A stretch of DNA of 64,000 bases from positions 310,001 to 374,000 of the forward strand of contig NZ_PYON01000001.1 of assembly GCF_003026355.1 (NCBI RefSeq), written 5' to 3'. Below, piece by piece: positions 53,035 through 60,650 of the stretch (positions are counted from its first letter, which is position 1; each line of letters begins with the position of its first letter). This DNA is from Photobacterium kishitanii (lineage in GTDB: Bacteria; Pseudomonadota; Gammaproteobacteria; Enterobacterales; Vibrionaceae). The position numbers were made by a program, and so were the translations under genes. The notes beneath the pieces were generated by a model. It was not told the DNA's origin. It saw only the letters and a list, made by a program, of their open reading frames with translations, and ran no database searches.

Positions 53035-55298
53035 AGCTTGCCCTTACCCCACGACAGGAACTCACAAACGAATATACAGGAATTTACAACTACAGTTCTG
53101 AATCTCCCTATTGGTTAATTTCCAACTTTGATGCACCAGAGTGGACTCTGGAATTCCCCCTTAGAGGGAAAGAGCCGTACCAAAAAGTTATCGATTGGGG
53201 TAACGTGATTTTACCCGATAGGGAAAGGCTAACCAGTGACAAACACGCTCCACTACTAAACGCATTCAAATACTGGATAACGGCAGTTGATGACCCATTC
53301 ACGAATGGCGGCAAACAATTAAAGCCAAAAACAGTGCTAGTTGCTATTCGTAGCGTTATTTCGCTGATTAATGCTATTTTGCTACACGCTGACGAAATTG
53401 ACTTAGCTAATAGGCACTTATCAGCAATTAATGACGACTTTGTTATGGCACTATTGGTGGATTATGCTGAGGATGGAGGTGTTGAAAATGGTTTTTACCA
53501 CTACCATGATAAAGCAGAGTCGTTATTGCGAGATGCAATCACCAATATTAGCGATGATGAAGCTAAAAATTTCGCAGAAAAACACCCATTCTTACTAAGA
53601 GATCTCCCTCTTGAGTTAACACCACTAAATTTAAGTGTTGATGATCGTGTTAAAGCATGTTGTTGGTTGGAACAACAGGAGTTCTACCGTTCCACCTCCA
53701 ATACTAATCGGGGAGTTACTCGTCCTCAAGGAAACTCTACGATATTAAAATATCTAGTTTATCGAGAAAAAATCCTTTGTTGTAACGATTTACAATTATC
53801 TATGATAGAGGAACTACCCCTTATAGACAGCGGCACAAAACGTGAATACGCACCTGTTCAGCAAATAACAGAAGGCACCACATTAACAGAATTCTCAATA
53901 GTCCCTTTTATCGCTGCATTCAAGTACTTACTTGTCGCAAATGACCATGATAAATGTAGCCATATAGCTGACGACAACGCCCTTAAAAACATTACCGTTA
54001 GTCGTATTCAAGGTCATGTAAAACTAAAGAAATCAGGCCGTACACAAACCCTGCCTTACCCCGTTGTATTTAAGTTATATTCGGATGCCTTTACTTTTTG
54101 TGATAGCCACACAGACGCAATACTGGATTCCGTATTAGCAGTCCTTAAAGCCGCAAAAGGTCTATCTCGTACAAAAGTAAATACGATAAAAAAGGCTACT
54201 AAAAGGTCGATATTCGGTCAGTGGAAAGTGAGTGATGATTGGCATCACTTAGTTAACAATCATCTTCTTACTCTTGGTGTTAATAACCTATTCATTGATC
54301 CAATGCGGGAAGATTGGTTTGATGCCCTACGAGCTAATAACGGACTTTTTAATCTGTTCTCTGTGCTCATCGGCTCAGCGCAACTTCATCTAGGGGCGAT
54401 GTGTGCGAGAAGACAAGACGAATTAACTTCTTTAATGCCTTTTGGCAACCTATCTCCTAATCTCGATCCATCAAGCCCTATTGGTAAAAAATCCAATTAC
54501 AACCTGATTTTTAGGGTTAAAAAAACAGGTAGTGGTGGGAAAAATGCGATTAATGATGAGATTCAGCGCCCTATCCCTCGGAGTGTTGCACTTCTTATTT
54601 GGAAAATTGAGCAATTTAACCAAGACCTCATTGATAACGGATTGGCGAAGAAAGGTAATTTGGCATTATTTAATAACATTAATAATAAAAGCCTGACTGT
54701 TTTCAAGTCTGCTAAAAAGCAATTTAATGCCAACTTCGATGTGATGTGTGATTACCTTGAATCTCAAACAGTGATAGATAAAAAAGGTATTACTCGCCGC
54801 TACTATATTCGACAACACCCGTTACGCCGCTTTTTTGCCATGATTTTCTTCTGGTCATCAGGTTATGACGGGCTTGAAACCATCCGCTGGATGCTAGGGC
54901 ATTCGGATGTAGAACACCTATATAACTACATCACGGAATCACAAACAGGTGGAGCCATTAAGGGCGTTAAAGCCGCATACCTTGTAGAGGCACTGCAATC
55001 AGGGGTTAAGCTGGAGGGCATTGACAGCCTCAGAGAGGTAATTGCTAATCGCTATGGAGTCTCAGGTAGTGCTATAAGACTTTATCCTTCCTCTGTCGCT
55101 GTAGAGACCTTTGAGGACGAGGATGACTACAAGACCACTCCCCCAATTGATGATCTGGATACACAGGCAGAATTGGAAAGCCAAGTGTTGGAGTTGCTAG
55201 AGGAAGATATTATCACGCTAGAGCCTAACTTTTTCAAAGTTGAGGGCAGTGAGCAGCAGTTTTATAACCTTGTATTGCAGGTGAAAGAAATAGGCTAA
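53028..55298 (+). CDS. Large tyrosine recombinase/integrase
   Basis: This 756-residue protein has an intact-looking catalytic set in its second half: Arg in CARRQDELTSL, a Lys-rich strand VKKTGSGGK, HPLRRFFAM for HxxR, LGHSDVEHLYNYI with the GH pair and the Tyr nucleophile. N-terminal 400 residues should include DNA-binding parts but are not recognised. ATG 53028 is chosen because AAGGAG lies 6 bases upstream; it overlaps the preceding stop. The protein is far longer than ordinary integrases (about 300-400). It belongs to the large-recombinase type found in Tn554-like and Vibrio trio elements. Confidence 0.8.
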   Translation: MLKLALTPRQELTNEYTGIYNYSSESPYWLISNFDAPEWTLEFPLRGKEPYQKVIDWGNVILPDRERLTSDKHAPLLNAFKYWITAVDDPFTNGGKQLKPKTVLVAIRSVISLINAILLHADEIDLANRHLSAINDDFVMALLVDYAEDGGVENGFYHYHDKAESLLRDAITNISDDEAKNFAEKHPFLLRDLPLELTPLNLSVDDRVKACCWLEQQEFYRSTSNTNRGVTRPQGNSTILKYLVYREKILCCNDLQLSMIEELPLIDSGTKREYAPVQQITEGTTLTEFSIVPFIAAFKYLLVANDHDKCSHIADDNALKNITVSRIQGHVKLKKSGRTQTLPYPVVFKLYSDAFTFCDSHTDAILDSVLAVLKAAKGLSRTKVNTIKKATKRSIFGQWKVSDDWHHLVNNHLLTLGVNNLFIDPMREDWFDALRANNGLFNLFSVLIGSAQLHLGAMCARRQDELTSLMPFGNLSPNLDPSSPIGKKSNYNLIFRVKKTGSGGKNAINDEIQRPIPRSVALLIWKIEQFNQDLIDNGLAKKGNLALFNNINNKSLTVFKSAKKQFNANFDVMCDYLESQTVIDKKGITRRYYIRQHPLRRFFAMIFFWSSGYDGLETIRWMLGHSDVEHLYNYITESQTGGAIKGVKAAYLVEALQSGVKLEGIDSLREVIANRYGVSGSAIRLYPSSVAVETFEDEDDYKTTPPIDDLDTQAELESQVLELLEEDIITLEPNFFKVEGSEQQFYNLVLQVKEIG

Positions 55299-55308
55299 GG
55301 AGGGCAAA

Positions 55309-55842
55309 ATGAAGGTCTTAGAGCGAAACCACCAAAAAATTTTAGAAACAAAAAAACTGTTAGAGAGCATCATTAGCGACCCTGAGCCATTTAAAGAGGA
55401 TGAGATTATTAAAAAATCTCTTATTTCTCAAGGTGCTATAGCAAAATATGAAAACCGTGAATTAGGTATTTTTAGCTGCTCCGTTAATACCTATAAAAGC
55501 GTTTCTAATGATTTATTGCTACGTGGATTTACGGAAATAGATAAGCTGCGCCTACACGCCCAAGACGCAATACTAGGTAAAAAAAATAAAGCTAAAAAGC
55601 CACCTAAAGGTCGAATTGCAGCACTCGAAGACGAACTTAAAGAATTAAAAAAATCGGCAGAGATCGACAAAAAAACAATCGAGTTATTGATTCTTAGCCA
55701 TCAAGAAATTCTTGCTTCATCTAAGCAGATAGCCTTTAGCAATAAGAGCATCGAAGAACGCTGTAAGCTCTATAACGAAATGGTAGAGCGAGATGAAGCA
55801 AAGCGAAACTTTTTCTTGTATGGGGTGACGTCATGCCAATAA
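55309..55842 (+). CDS. Coiled-coil accessory protein of the recombinase module
   Basis: This 177-residue protein lies 10 bases after the large recombinase, with AAGGAGGG before the ATG, and overlaps the next gene by 10 bases. It has a helix-rich N-terminus (HQKILETKKLLESI), a basic patch GKKNKAKKPPKGR (about 90-102), and then a coiled coil (ALEDELKELKKSAE). The size and position are like TnpC of Tn554 and the small third protein of related modules. A DNA-binding or assembly role in recombination is inferred; no enzyme motif is visible. Confidence 0.75.
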   Translation: MKVLERNHQKILETKKLLESIISDPEPFKEDEIIKKSLISQGAIAKYENRELGIFSCSVNTYKSVSNDLLLRGFTEIDKLRLHAQDAILGKKNKAKKPPKGRIAALEDELKELKKSAEIDKKTIELLILSHQEILASSKQIAFSNKSIEERCKLYNEMVERDEAKRNFFLYGVTSCQ

Positions 55843-57218
55843 CGTACCTAAAAGACTTTCAGATTTGGGATTTTTATCGTGCCGCAACTAAAAAATTACA
55901 GTTGGTTGATAAATCGAACATGCCCTATGTGACATATGATAACGGCTTCCCTTGCTATGAAGCTAATGCATACCTATTAGGGCAAGCCAAAAAAGGTAGG
56001 TCTTTACGTATTAATGGCGGAACCGTTAAAACCTATGCCAAAGATATCCACCATCTAGTTAGATGGTGCTACAACAACCGCTTGCCTCTAACAAAAATGA
56101 CCGATGAAAAATTTCGGAATTTTATCGATTATTTGCAGGAAGGCAACGTTAGAAAAAATAATCATGTTCTAAAAATAGGCAAGCAATGTCTGCACTTTTT
56201 AGAGTTTATAGGGGAGTCCAAAAGTCACCTAACTAACTTTATAGGTGAAGGGAGCGAAAATGCCATTTGCATTGAGTACAAAACCAGCAAAATAGGACTC
56301 GGTGGAAAAAAATCTAAGGAAGTCAAATCGATACATCACCCAGCACTACCAAAAAAATCAGCAGAAAGGAGGCGCTTACCTGTATCCAATGACGTGTGTG
56401 TAAAGCTATGGGCTTATATATCAACACAAAAGGATATCCTTCGCAGATTCCGAGATGCTGCTGTTTATCAGTGTCTTGAGGAGCTTGGTGGCAGGGTAAG
56501 TGAGATCCACCTGATAACTGTCGATTCGGTAAAGGCTGCAAAAAAAATGGACAAAAACCCATACTTGCGACTTCCCGTACTAAAGCGACAGGACGACGTT
56601 GAGGATAGAGTCATCCCAGTTACACATGATTTTCTTAGCGTTTTGGACGACTATCTCATCCGCAGCCGTAAAAAAATTATTAAGAAGACGCTCGGTAAAG
56701 AAAATGATCACGGCTTTTTGTTAGTTTCCACAACCACAGGCAAACAGCTACAAAGCGGCTCCATTACAGACATGATGAATAAGTGGAAAAAGAAGCTTGG
56801 CATCACGGAGCCACTGCACCCTCACCTATTTCGCCATGCATTCATCACAAACAATTTAATAAATTTGATGCGCCAGCATGAAATTAATAACGCTGATGAA
56901 TTTCGAAACACCTTGCTGCATACCGAAATGTTCAAGATGCAACTTCAGGAATGGACAGGACACAAAAACATAGCCTCGCTAGATCGCTACATACATCTAG
57001 CGGTAGCGCACATAAACGGCTATGACAAGGCATTTAACGTAGTGCAGTTAAATAATGCGGTCAAAACAATGAAGCGCACTTTAGCCTCTATTAAGCTGCA
57101 ATCTACAAGAAAGGAAATTACGGCAACAGAAATGCTAATGCTGCTAGAAAATGCCACGGATGCTTTTGAAATGACAGTAGCAAAAGCACTAAGCGAAGAA
57201 ACCAATGATGATACTTAA
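55833..57218 (+). CDS. Tyrosine recombinase/phage-type integrase
   Basis: This 461-residue protein is the most typical integrase of the module. An N-terminal SAM-like core-binding domain (about 45-120, TVKTYAKDIHHLVRWCY) precedes the catalytic domain: Arg in ELGGRVSEIHL, HPHLFRHAF for HxxR, WTGHKNIASLDRYIH with GH and the Tyr nucleophile. A 20-residue insertion separates the HxxR helix from the GH motif. The start codon overlaps the coiled-coil gene. It ends the operon; no terminator is obvious within 200 bases. Confidence 0.85.
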   Translation: MPITYLKDFQIWDFYRAATKKLQLVDKSNMPYVTYDNGFPCYEANAYLLGQAKKGRSLRINGGTVKTYAKDIHHLVRWCYNNRLPLTKMTDEKFRNFIDYLQEGNVRKNNHVLKIGKQCLHFLEFIGESKSHLTNFIGEGSENAICIEYKTSKIGLGGKKSKEVKSIHHPALPKKSAERRRLPVSNDVCVKLWAYISTQKDILRRFRDAAVYQCLEELGGRVSEIHLITVDSVKAAKKMDKNPYLRLPVLKRQDDVEDRVIPVTHDFLSVLDDYLIRSRKKIIKKTLGKENDHGFLLVSTTTGKQLQSGSITDMMNKWKKKLGITEPLHPHLFRHAFITNNLINLMRQHEINNADEFRNTLLHTEMFKMQLQEWTGHKNIASLDRYIHLAVAHINGYDKAFNVVQLNNAVKTMKRTLASIKLQSTRKEITATEMLMLLENATDAFEMTVAKALSEETNDDT

Positions 57219-57320
57219 TGGATGCTTTTTTTTGGGGGGTAACAGCTAAATTGTGTTGAGTTAAAATCACAATAACGTGGGTTAAACTGAAACAAACTTA
57301 CAACGGCTACACCTCACCAT

Positions 57321-57340
57321 TACTGTATATATATACAGTA
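57321..57340. promoter_or_regulatory. Perfect consensus LexA (SOS) box
   Basis: TACTGTATATATATACAGTA is a perfect 20-bp palindrome equal to the gammaproteobacterial SOS consensus CTGT-N8-ACAG with its favoured flanks. It lies 103 bases after the integrase gene and 147 bases before the 57-aa gene, so DNA damage should control transcription into the cargo rather than the recombinase operon. Confidence 0.88.
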
Positions 57341-57424
57341 TTTTATTGCTTATTAATACTCTCACCACTAAAATTATTTAGGGTAGCCTCTCCTATAGTC
57401 GGTAGTAGGATGCGAAACACCCTA

Positions 57425-57456
57425 AACTGACGCTGCTTTAAGTAGCGTCAGTTTTC
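57425..57456 (+). terminator. Terminator or attenuator hairpin downstream of the SOS box
   Basis: AACTGACGCT pairs with AGCGTCAGTT over a 9-base inner part, followed by TTT. It would end a transcript of about 100 bases begun at the SOS box. A six-residue reading frame (57410-57430, MRNTLN) with GGA just before it stops inside the stem. Confidence 0.75.
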
Positions 57457-57486
57457 ATTAATTTCAGACTTTTTGAGGATAAATAG

Positions 57487-57660
57487 ATGGATGGTGAATT
57501 TTCTTATGTGACTAAGGCAAAAGCTGCATCTTTAGGGGTAGAGGTTGAAACAATATTTCAGGCGTTGGCTGCAAAACGAGTAAGTGGCGAGTTTTGTGAT
57601 GATGATGATCCAACAGAGATTGTTCTGCAACTTACCGAAGCAGACATCGGCATCAAGTAG
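57487..57660 (+). CDS. 57-residue acidic protein of unknown function (element cargo)
   Basis: A GAGG site 10 bases ahead of the ATG supports translation. The protein has a helix-like KAKAASLGVEVETIFQALAAK segment, suggestive of a small HTH or helical hairpin, then Cys and DDDD and an acidic end. It lies downstream of the SOS box and a hairpin, and 111 bases before the Abi-alpha gene. Possibilities are an antitoxin-like or regulator role, but I recognise no family. Confidence 0.6.
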   Translation: MDGEFSYVTKAKAASLGVEVETIFQALAAKRVSGEFCDDDDPTEIVLQLTEADIGIK

Positions 57661-57771
57661 TACGAAGATAAAAAAGTTATCTATATAATCAAATAAAAGC
57701 ATTTAAATGCACAGACTTTTATCCATTAGTATCTTATTATGCTTTGATTTTTAATATGTTATGGAAATTTT

Positions 57772-58614
57772 ATGTCTATGGAAAATCTAGATCCCATTGA
57801 AAAAGTGGTTGATAAGGTGGCTGATGCATCAATAGATGGTATAAGTTCTTTTATCTCTGCTATTTGTATGCCTGCGGCTAAAGAATTTGGGCTTTTAATT
57901 AAAGATAAAATTACTGTTTATAGACTCGGTAACATTGAGAGCATAGCCTTAAAATCTCAAGAAATTATCAATAAAACAGGAATAAAAATATCAGGCAAAG
58001 CTAACTTAAGAGTATTAAAGGAAGTCTTTGAAGAAGCGTCTTGGGTTGAAGATCCTAAAATTCAGGATATGTGGGCTGGACTTTTAGCTACCGCATCATC
58101 ACATACAAGTAAAACTGATGATAGTTTATTGTATATCGAAAAATTAAAAAGCTTAACAAGTTTCCAAGCTCGGTTATTGGAGTTTATATGTTCCTCACCA
58201 GATTGCTTTAAGGGTGAAATAATATATGAAAGTGAATTTAGACCCCATAAAAACTGGGGTGGAATTTTTGCATTTAATTACAAAGATATACTAAATTTAT
58301 ATCCAGAAGATTTATCAACTTTTGTTCCAATTTGTAATATTACCCATGAGGAAATTTTGAATGATTCTAAAAATCATGGAATTGCAATTGGAAGATTAAT
58401 GCCCCAAATTAAATCAATGGTAGATTCTGGACTGTTTTTTGTGGCTGAAACTTTAAAGATAGAAGACGAATCCTATATTGAGATAATACCCACATATACA
58501 GGTATTGATTTATACATGCGTTGTTTAGGTTATCAACTCTACCCATTACAATCCTTCTTACTTACGATGAAGCACTGGGATAGTTTAAAGTTCTCAGAGA
58601 ACAATAAAATTTGA
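57772..58614 (+). CDS. Abi-alpha (DUF4393) family protein, candidate phage-defence cargo
   Basis: This 280-residue protein matches Abi-alpha/DUF4393: an N-terminal amphipathic region (VVDKVADASIDGISSFISAICMPAAKEFG), then LRVLKEVFEEASWVEDPKIQDMWAGLLATA around residues 80-112, which is the family core. Abi-alpha proteins are linked to abortive infection and tend to sit in mobile elements; the mechanism is not settled. GGAA six bases before the ATG supports the start. It is the largest cargo gene, lies inside the element and is very AT-rich compared with the recombinase genes, which points to a separate origin. Confidence 0.78.
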   Translation: MSMENLDPIEKVVDKVADASIDGISSFISAICMPAAKEFGLLIKDKITVYRLGNIESIALKSQEIINKTGIKISGKANLRVLKEVFEEASWVEDPKIQDMWAGLLATASSHTSKTDDSLLYIEKLKSLTSFQARLLEFICSSPDCFKGEIIYESEFRPHKNWGGIFAFNYKDILNLYPEDLSTFVPICNITHEEILNDSKNHGIAIGRLMPQIKSMVDSGLFFVAETLKIEDESYIEIIPTYTGIDLYMRCLGYQLYPLQSFLLTMKHWDSLKFSENNKI

Positions 58615-58670
58615 TTATTCAACTCCCCTACTATTTAGCAACCAATAAGCGCTGCCACCCCCTCAGATAC

Positions 58671-58695
58671 AAAAAGACCGCCTCAATGGGCGGTC
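58671..58695. terminator. Terminator between Abi-alpha and the 33-aa gene
   Basis: GACCGCC pairs with GGCGGTC over a 6-base loop, with five A on the left (five T for the minus strand) and ATTTAA on the right. Confidence 0.8.
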
Positions 58696-58730
58696 ATTTA
58701 ACATCACTGATTTTATGCGAAATTTATTAC

Positions 58731-58832
58731 TTACAGTATCAATAGGTAACCTAGAGCGACAGGAACAACGCCGAAGGCCAGAAAGCCAACAACATAGATG
58801 CTCTGTTGCAATTGTTTTTGATACTCAGTCAT
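58731..58832 (-). CDS. 33-residue single-helix membrane peptide (element cargo)
   Basis: This small gene has AAGGG about 10 bases before its ATG and a terminator 36 bases past its stop. The peptide begins MTEYQKQLQQS and continues with a hydrophobic helix (YVVGFLAFGVVPVALGYLLI). The layout resembles small hydrophobic toxins of type I systems or small membrane regulators; no antitoxin RNA is proven. Three 50-bp repeats lie upstream of it on its strand, perhaps in its promoter. Confidence 0.55.
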   Translation of the reverse strand: MTEYQKQLQQSIYVVGFLAFGVVPVALGYLLIL

Positions 58833-58913
58833 ATAATTAAAATCCCTTAATATTCGCAACCTACGTGAGCATGGCAGTACTCTAACGTATAGTCGTTGGC
58901 TTTTTTCGTAGAT

Positions 58914-59063
58914 AATCCAATGAGATTGATATTATTACCGTGGGGATTTCTCTACCGCCACATAAACCATTGAGGTTGATATTATTAACGTGGGGATACC
59001 TCTACCGCCACATAAACCATTGAGGTTGATATTATTAACGTGGGGATACCTCTACCGCCACAT
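58914..59063. repeat. Three tandem 50-bp repeats near the right end of the element
   Basis: Copies at 58914-58963, 58964-59013 and 59014-59063. The last two are identical; the first differs at about six positions. The unit includes ATTATTAACGTGGGGATACC and ends CTCTACCGCCACAT, with GTGG/CCAC as a weak stem. There are no variable spacers. Confidence 0.9.
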
Positions 59064-59225
59064 AATCTACGTTATTAATCATACACCAGAGGCACACAGT
59101 TGTCTGTAAGGATATGTGATTAGTCCTCGCTCCGTGATCAATCTTTATAAGTTTATTTAAAATAGCGTAGGAAAATTGAAGAAGGTAAATGACGGTACAT
59201 ATCTCGATCTACATTGACAATATTG

Positions 59226-60036
59226 AACGGTAATTTAGTGCGAGGGAAATCAGTCGTTGCTGCCCTTCGACATCCACAAAAGCGCTCTCTAAGGCATAAT
59301 ACATCGCTAAATCACCGCCAGCGCCACCTAAGGTTATGCCCCATGTTTGAAATTGCTCAACCGTAAATAATTGTCCATTCGGCAAATAAGTTTGATTATT
59401 TGAAAGATACTCAGCAATGGCATTACATTGTTGTTGAGCGCCAGCAAAACGCTTAAAGAATGCCTTATTCTTATCTGCAACTCTTTTATAAGTTGCTTGA
59501 TACACTTCATCTGCAGTTGCAGTTATTGATGGTATACCGCCAGTAATAAAGACACGAGATAAGCTTTGCGGATAAAAAGACAAGTAATGTAATGCGCAGA
59601 AACCACCAAAACTTTGTCCAAGTAACGCCCACTGCTTAATACCAAGATGTTGACGTAATTGCTCAGCATCCCGAACAATATTATCAGCGCGAAAATGGGT
59701 TAAATACTCAGCTTGCTGCTGGAGGGATTTAGTCGCTAAAGTTTGATGAGAAATAGCACTACTTGCTCCGGTACCACGTTGATCAAGTAATAACACACGA
59801 TAATATTTTAATGCCGTTTTTAACCAGCCACTATTCGCTTCTGGTCGTGGTGCCGCAAAACCTGGACCTCCTTGTAAATAAACTAACCAAGGTAAATTTT
59901 TATCTATGTTTGATTTATGTACTACTTCTCGAGCATAAATTACTAATGAACCGTCGCTTATTTGTTCATAATTAACCGGGACATTAATATTTATATTTCG
60001 AAAACAAAGTTCATCACTATAAATAAAGTCTTGCAA
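59226..60036 (-). pseudogene. Proline iminopeptidase-type alpha/beta hydrolase, 5' fragment
   Basis: About 270 codons survive, including the oxyanion segment YLQGGPGFAAPRPE, DQRGTGAS and the nucleophile elbow GQSFGGF, all of the S33 prolyl aminopeptidase type. The frame then reads ALNYR and runs into the element, adding five foreign residues before a stop at 59209. The catalytic Asp/His end is on the 3' fragment at 49978-50461, so the enzyme is inactive unless the element excises. Start is uncertain: TTG at 60036 has GGAG 7 bases upstream and gives a sensible N-terminus (QDFIYSDELCFR); an upstream TTG at 60066 is less likely. Confidence 0.88.
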
Positions 60037-60066
60037 TGGTATTCTCCAATGACGTAATAAAAACAA

Positions 60067-60650
60067 TTATCATTTAATGTTGGTTAAATAATAATACATT
60101 CAAACTAAATATTCTTATATGTATTTTAAAATATTTATCGTAAAAAATAAAAACATTAAATATCAACACTATAACTATTTTAACTTACACCTAAAATACA
60201 TAAACACTAATAAGAATAATTATCAGTTAATGATTTCATATTTGAAATCTTTTTTCCAAAAATTAAATAACCTTGGATACAAAAAAAAGCGTATATTTAT
60301 TCCATTAACAAAATAGACAATAAAATCAATTTTGTTGCTATAAATGATAGCTTTAATAATAAGCTTTATAGCGGGAGATGATGTTCCTCCTTTAACCGCC
60401 TTATCGAATTTCTTTAAGGATAATGACGTCTGACAACATTCGGCTTTTAATCGTCGAGGACCGTGTTAATTTCTATTGAATACCTAACGATATTCGTTTT
60501 CAAACACGTCACGTTGTTAACGTATAAAGTCCTCTTCTTATTATCTGCACGATAACGAATTATCAATTCTACACTGCTAACAGTAATACGCTAATGCATA
60601 CATTTTGTATTATCTTATTGCTTATACTGCGGTGTCTATGAGGCAGAGCA
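60067..60650. other. Intergenic region with structured candidate
   Basis: This is 584 bases without a supported gene. The first 250 bases are extremely AT-rich; an open frame at 60119-60316 there has no ribosome site. From 60371 the composition changes and several hairpins appear: GCG-GGAG paired with CTCC and CGC at 60371-60399, and the three-way junction at 60456-60534. The region is the likely leader and promoter of the NifU-like gene. Confidence 0.55.
60456..60534 (+). ncRNA. Possible structured RNA (three-way junction) upstream of NifU-like gene
   Basis: GAGGAC (60456-60461) pairs with GTCCTC (60529-60534) and encloses two arms: GTGTT/AACAC (60463-60507, with inner GAATA/TATTC) and ACGTT/AACGT (60511-60523). 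It ends 117 bases before the NifU-like start. No known riboswitch class is recognised. Confidence 0.35.

Larger units (their letters stand above)
50462..59227. mobile_element. 8.77 kb tyrosine-recombinase mobile element inserted in a hydrolase gene
   Basis: The host frame stops matching at 50461 on the left (host ends GTTAAGAAAA) and resumes at 59226 on the right (host AACGGTAATTT). Deleting 8,766 bases, leaving one copy of the shared AA, gives AAT TAC CGT TTT CTT AAC and one intact 431-codon gene, which fixes the ends within two bases. No terminal inverted repeats or longer target duplication are seen, unlike DDE transposons. The element carries a four-gene recombinase operon at its left and accessory genes at its right. 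In content it is like the multi-recombinase islands known in Vibrio (Gamma-Mobile-Trio; strand-biased circularizing elements with four conserved genes, two bearing R-H-R-Y); this comparison is from memory and not verified by alignment. Confidence 0.9.

Noticed and set aside
57321-57340. Simple TA microsatellite
   Set aside because: The flanks TACTG and CAGTA are exactly those of the LexA consensus and give a perfect 20-bp palindrome, so a regulatory site is the better reading.
58914-59063. CRISPR array
   Set aside because: The 50-bp units are repeated whole, with no unique spacers, and no cas genes are near.
50462-59227. IS or Tn7-like DDE transposon
   Set aside because: No DDE transposase, no terminal inverted repeats and no 3-9 base target duplication beyond the shared AA.
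60119-60316. 65-aa protein
   Set aside because: Extremely AT-rich Lys/Asn/Tyr-rich translation, no ribosome site and no recognisable feature.
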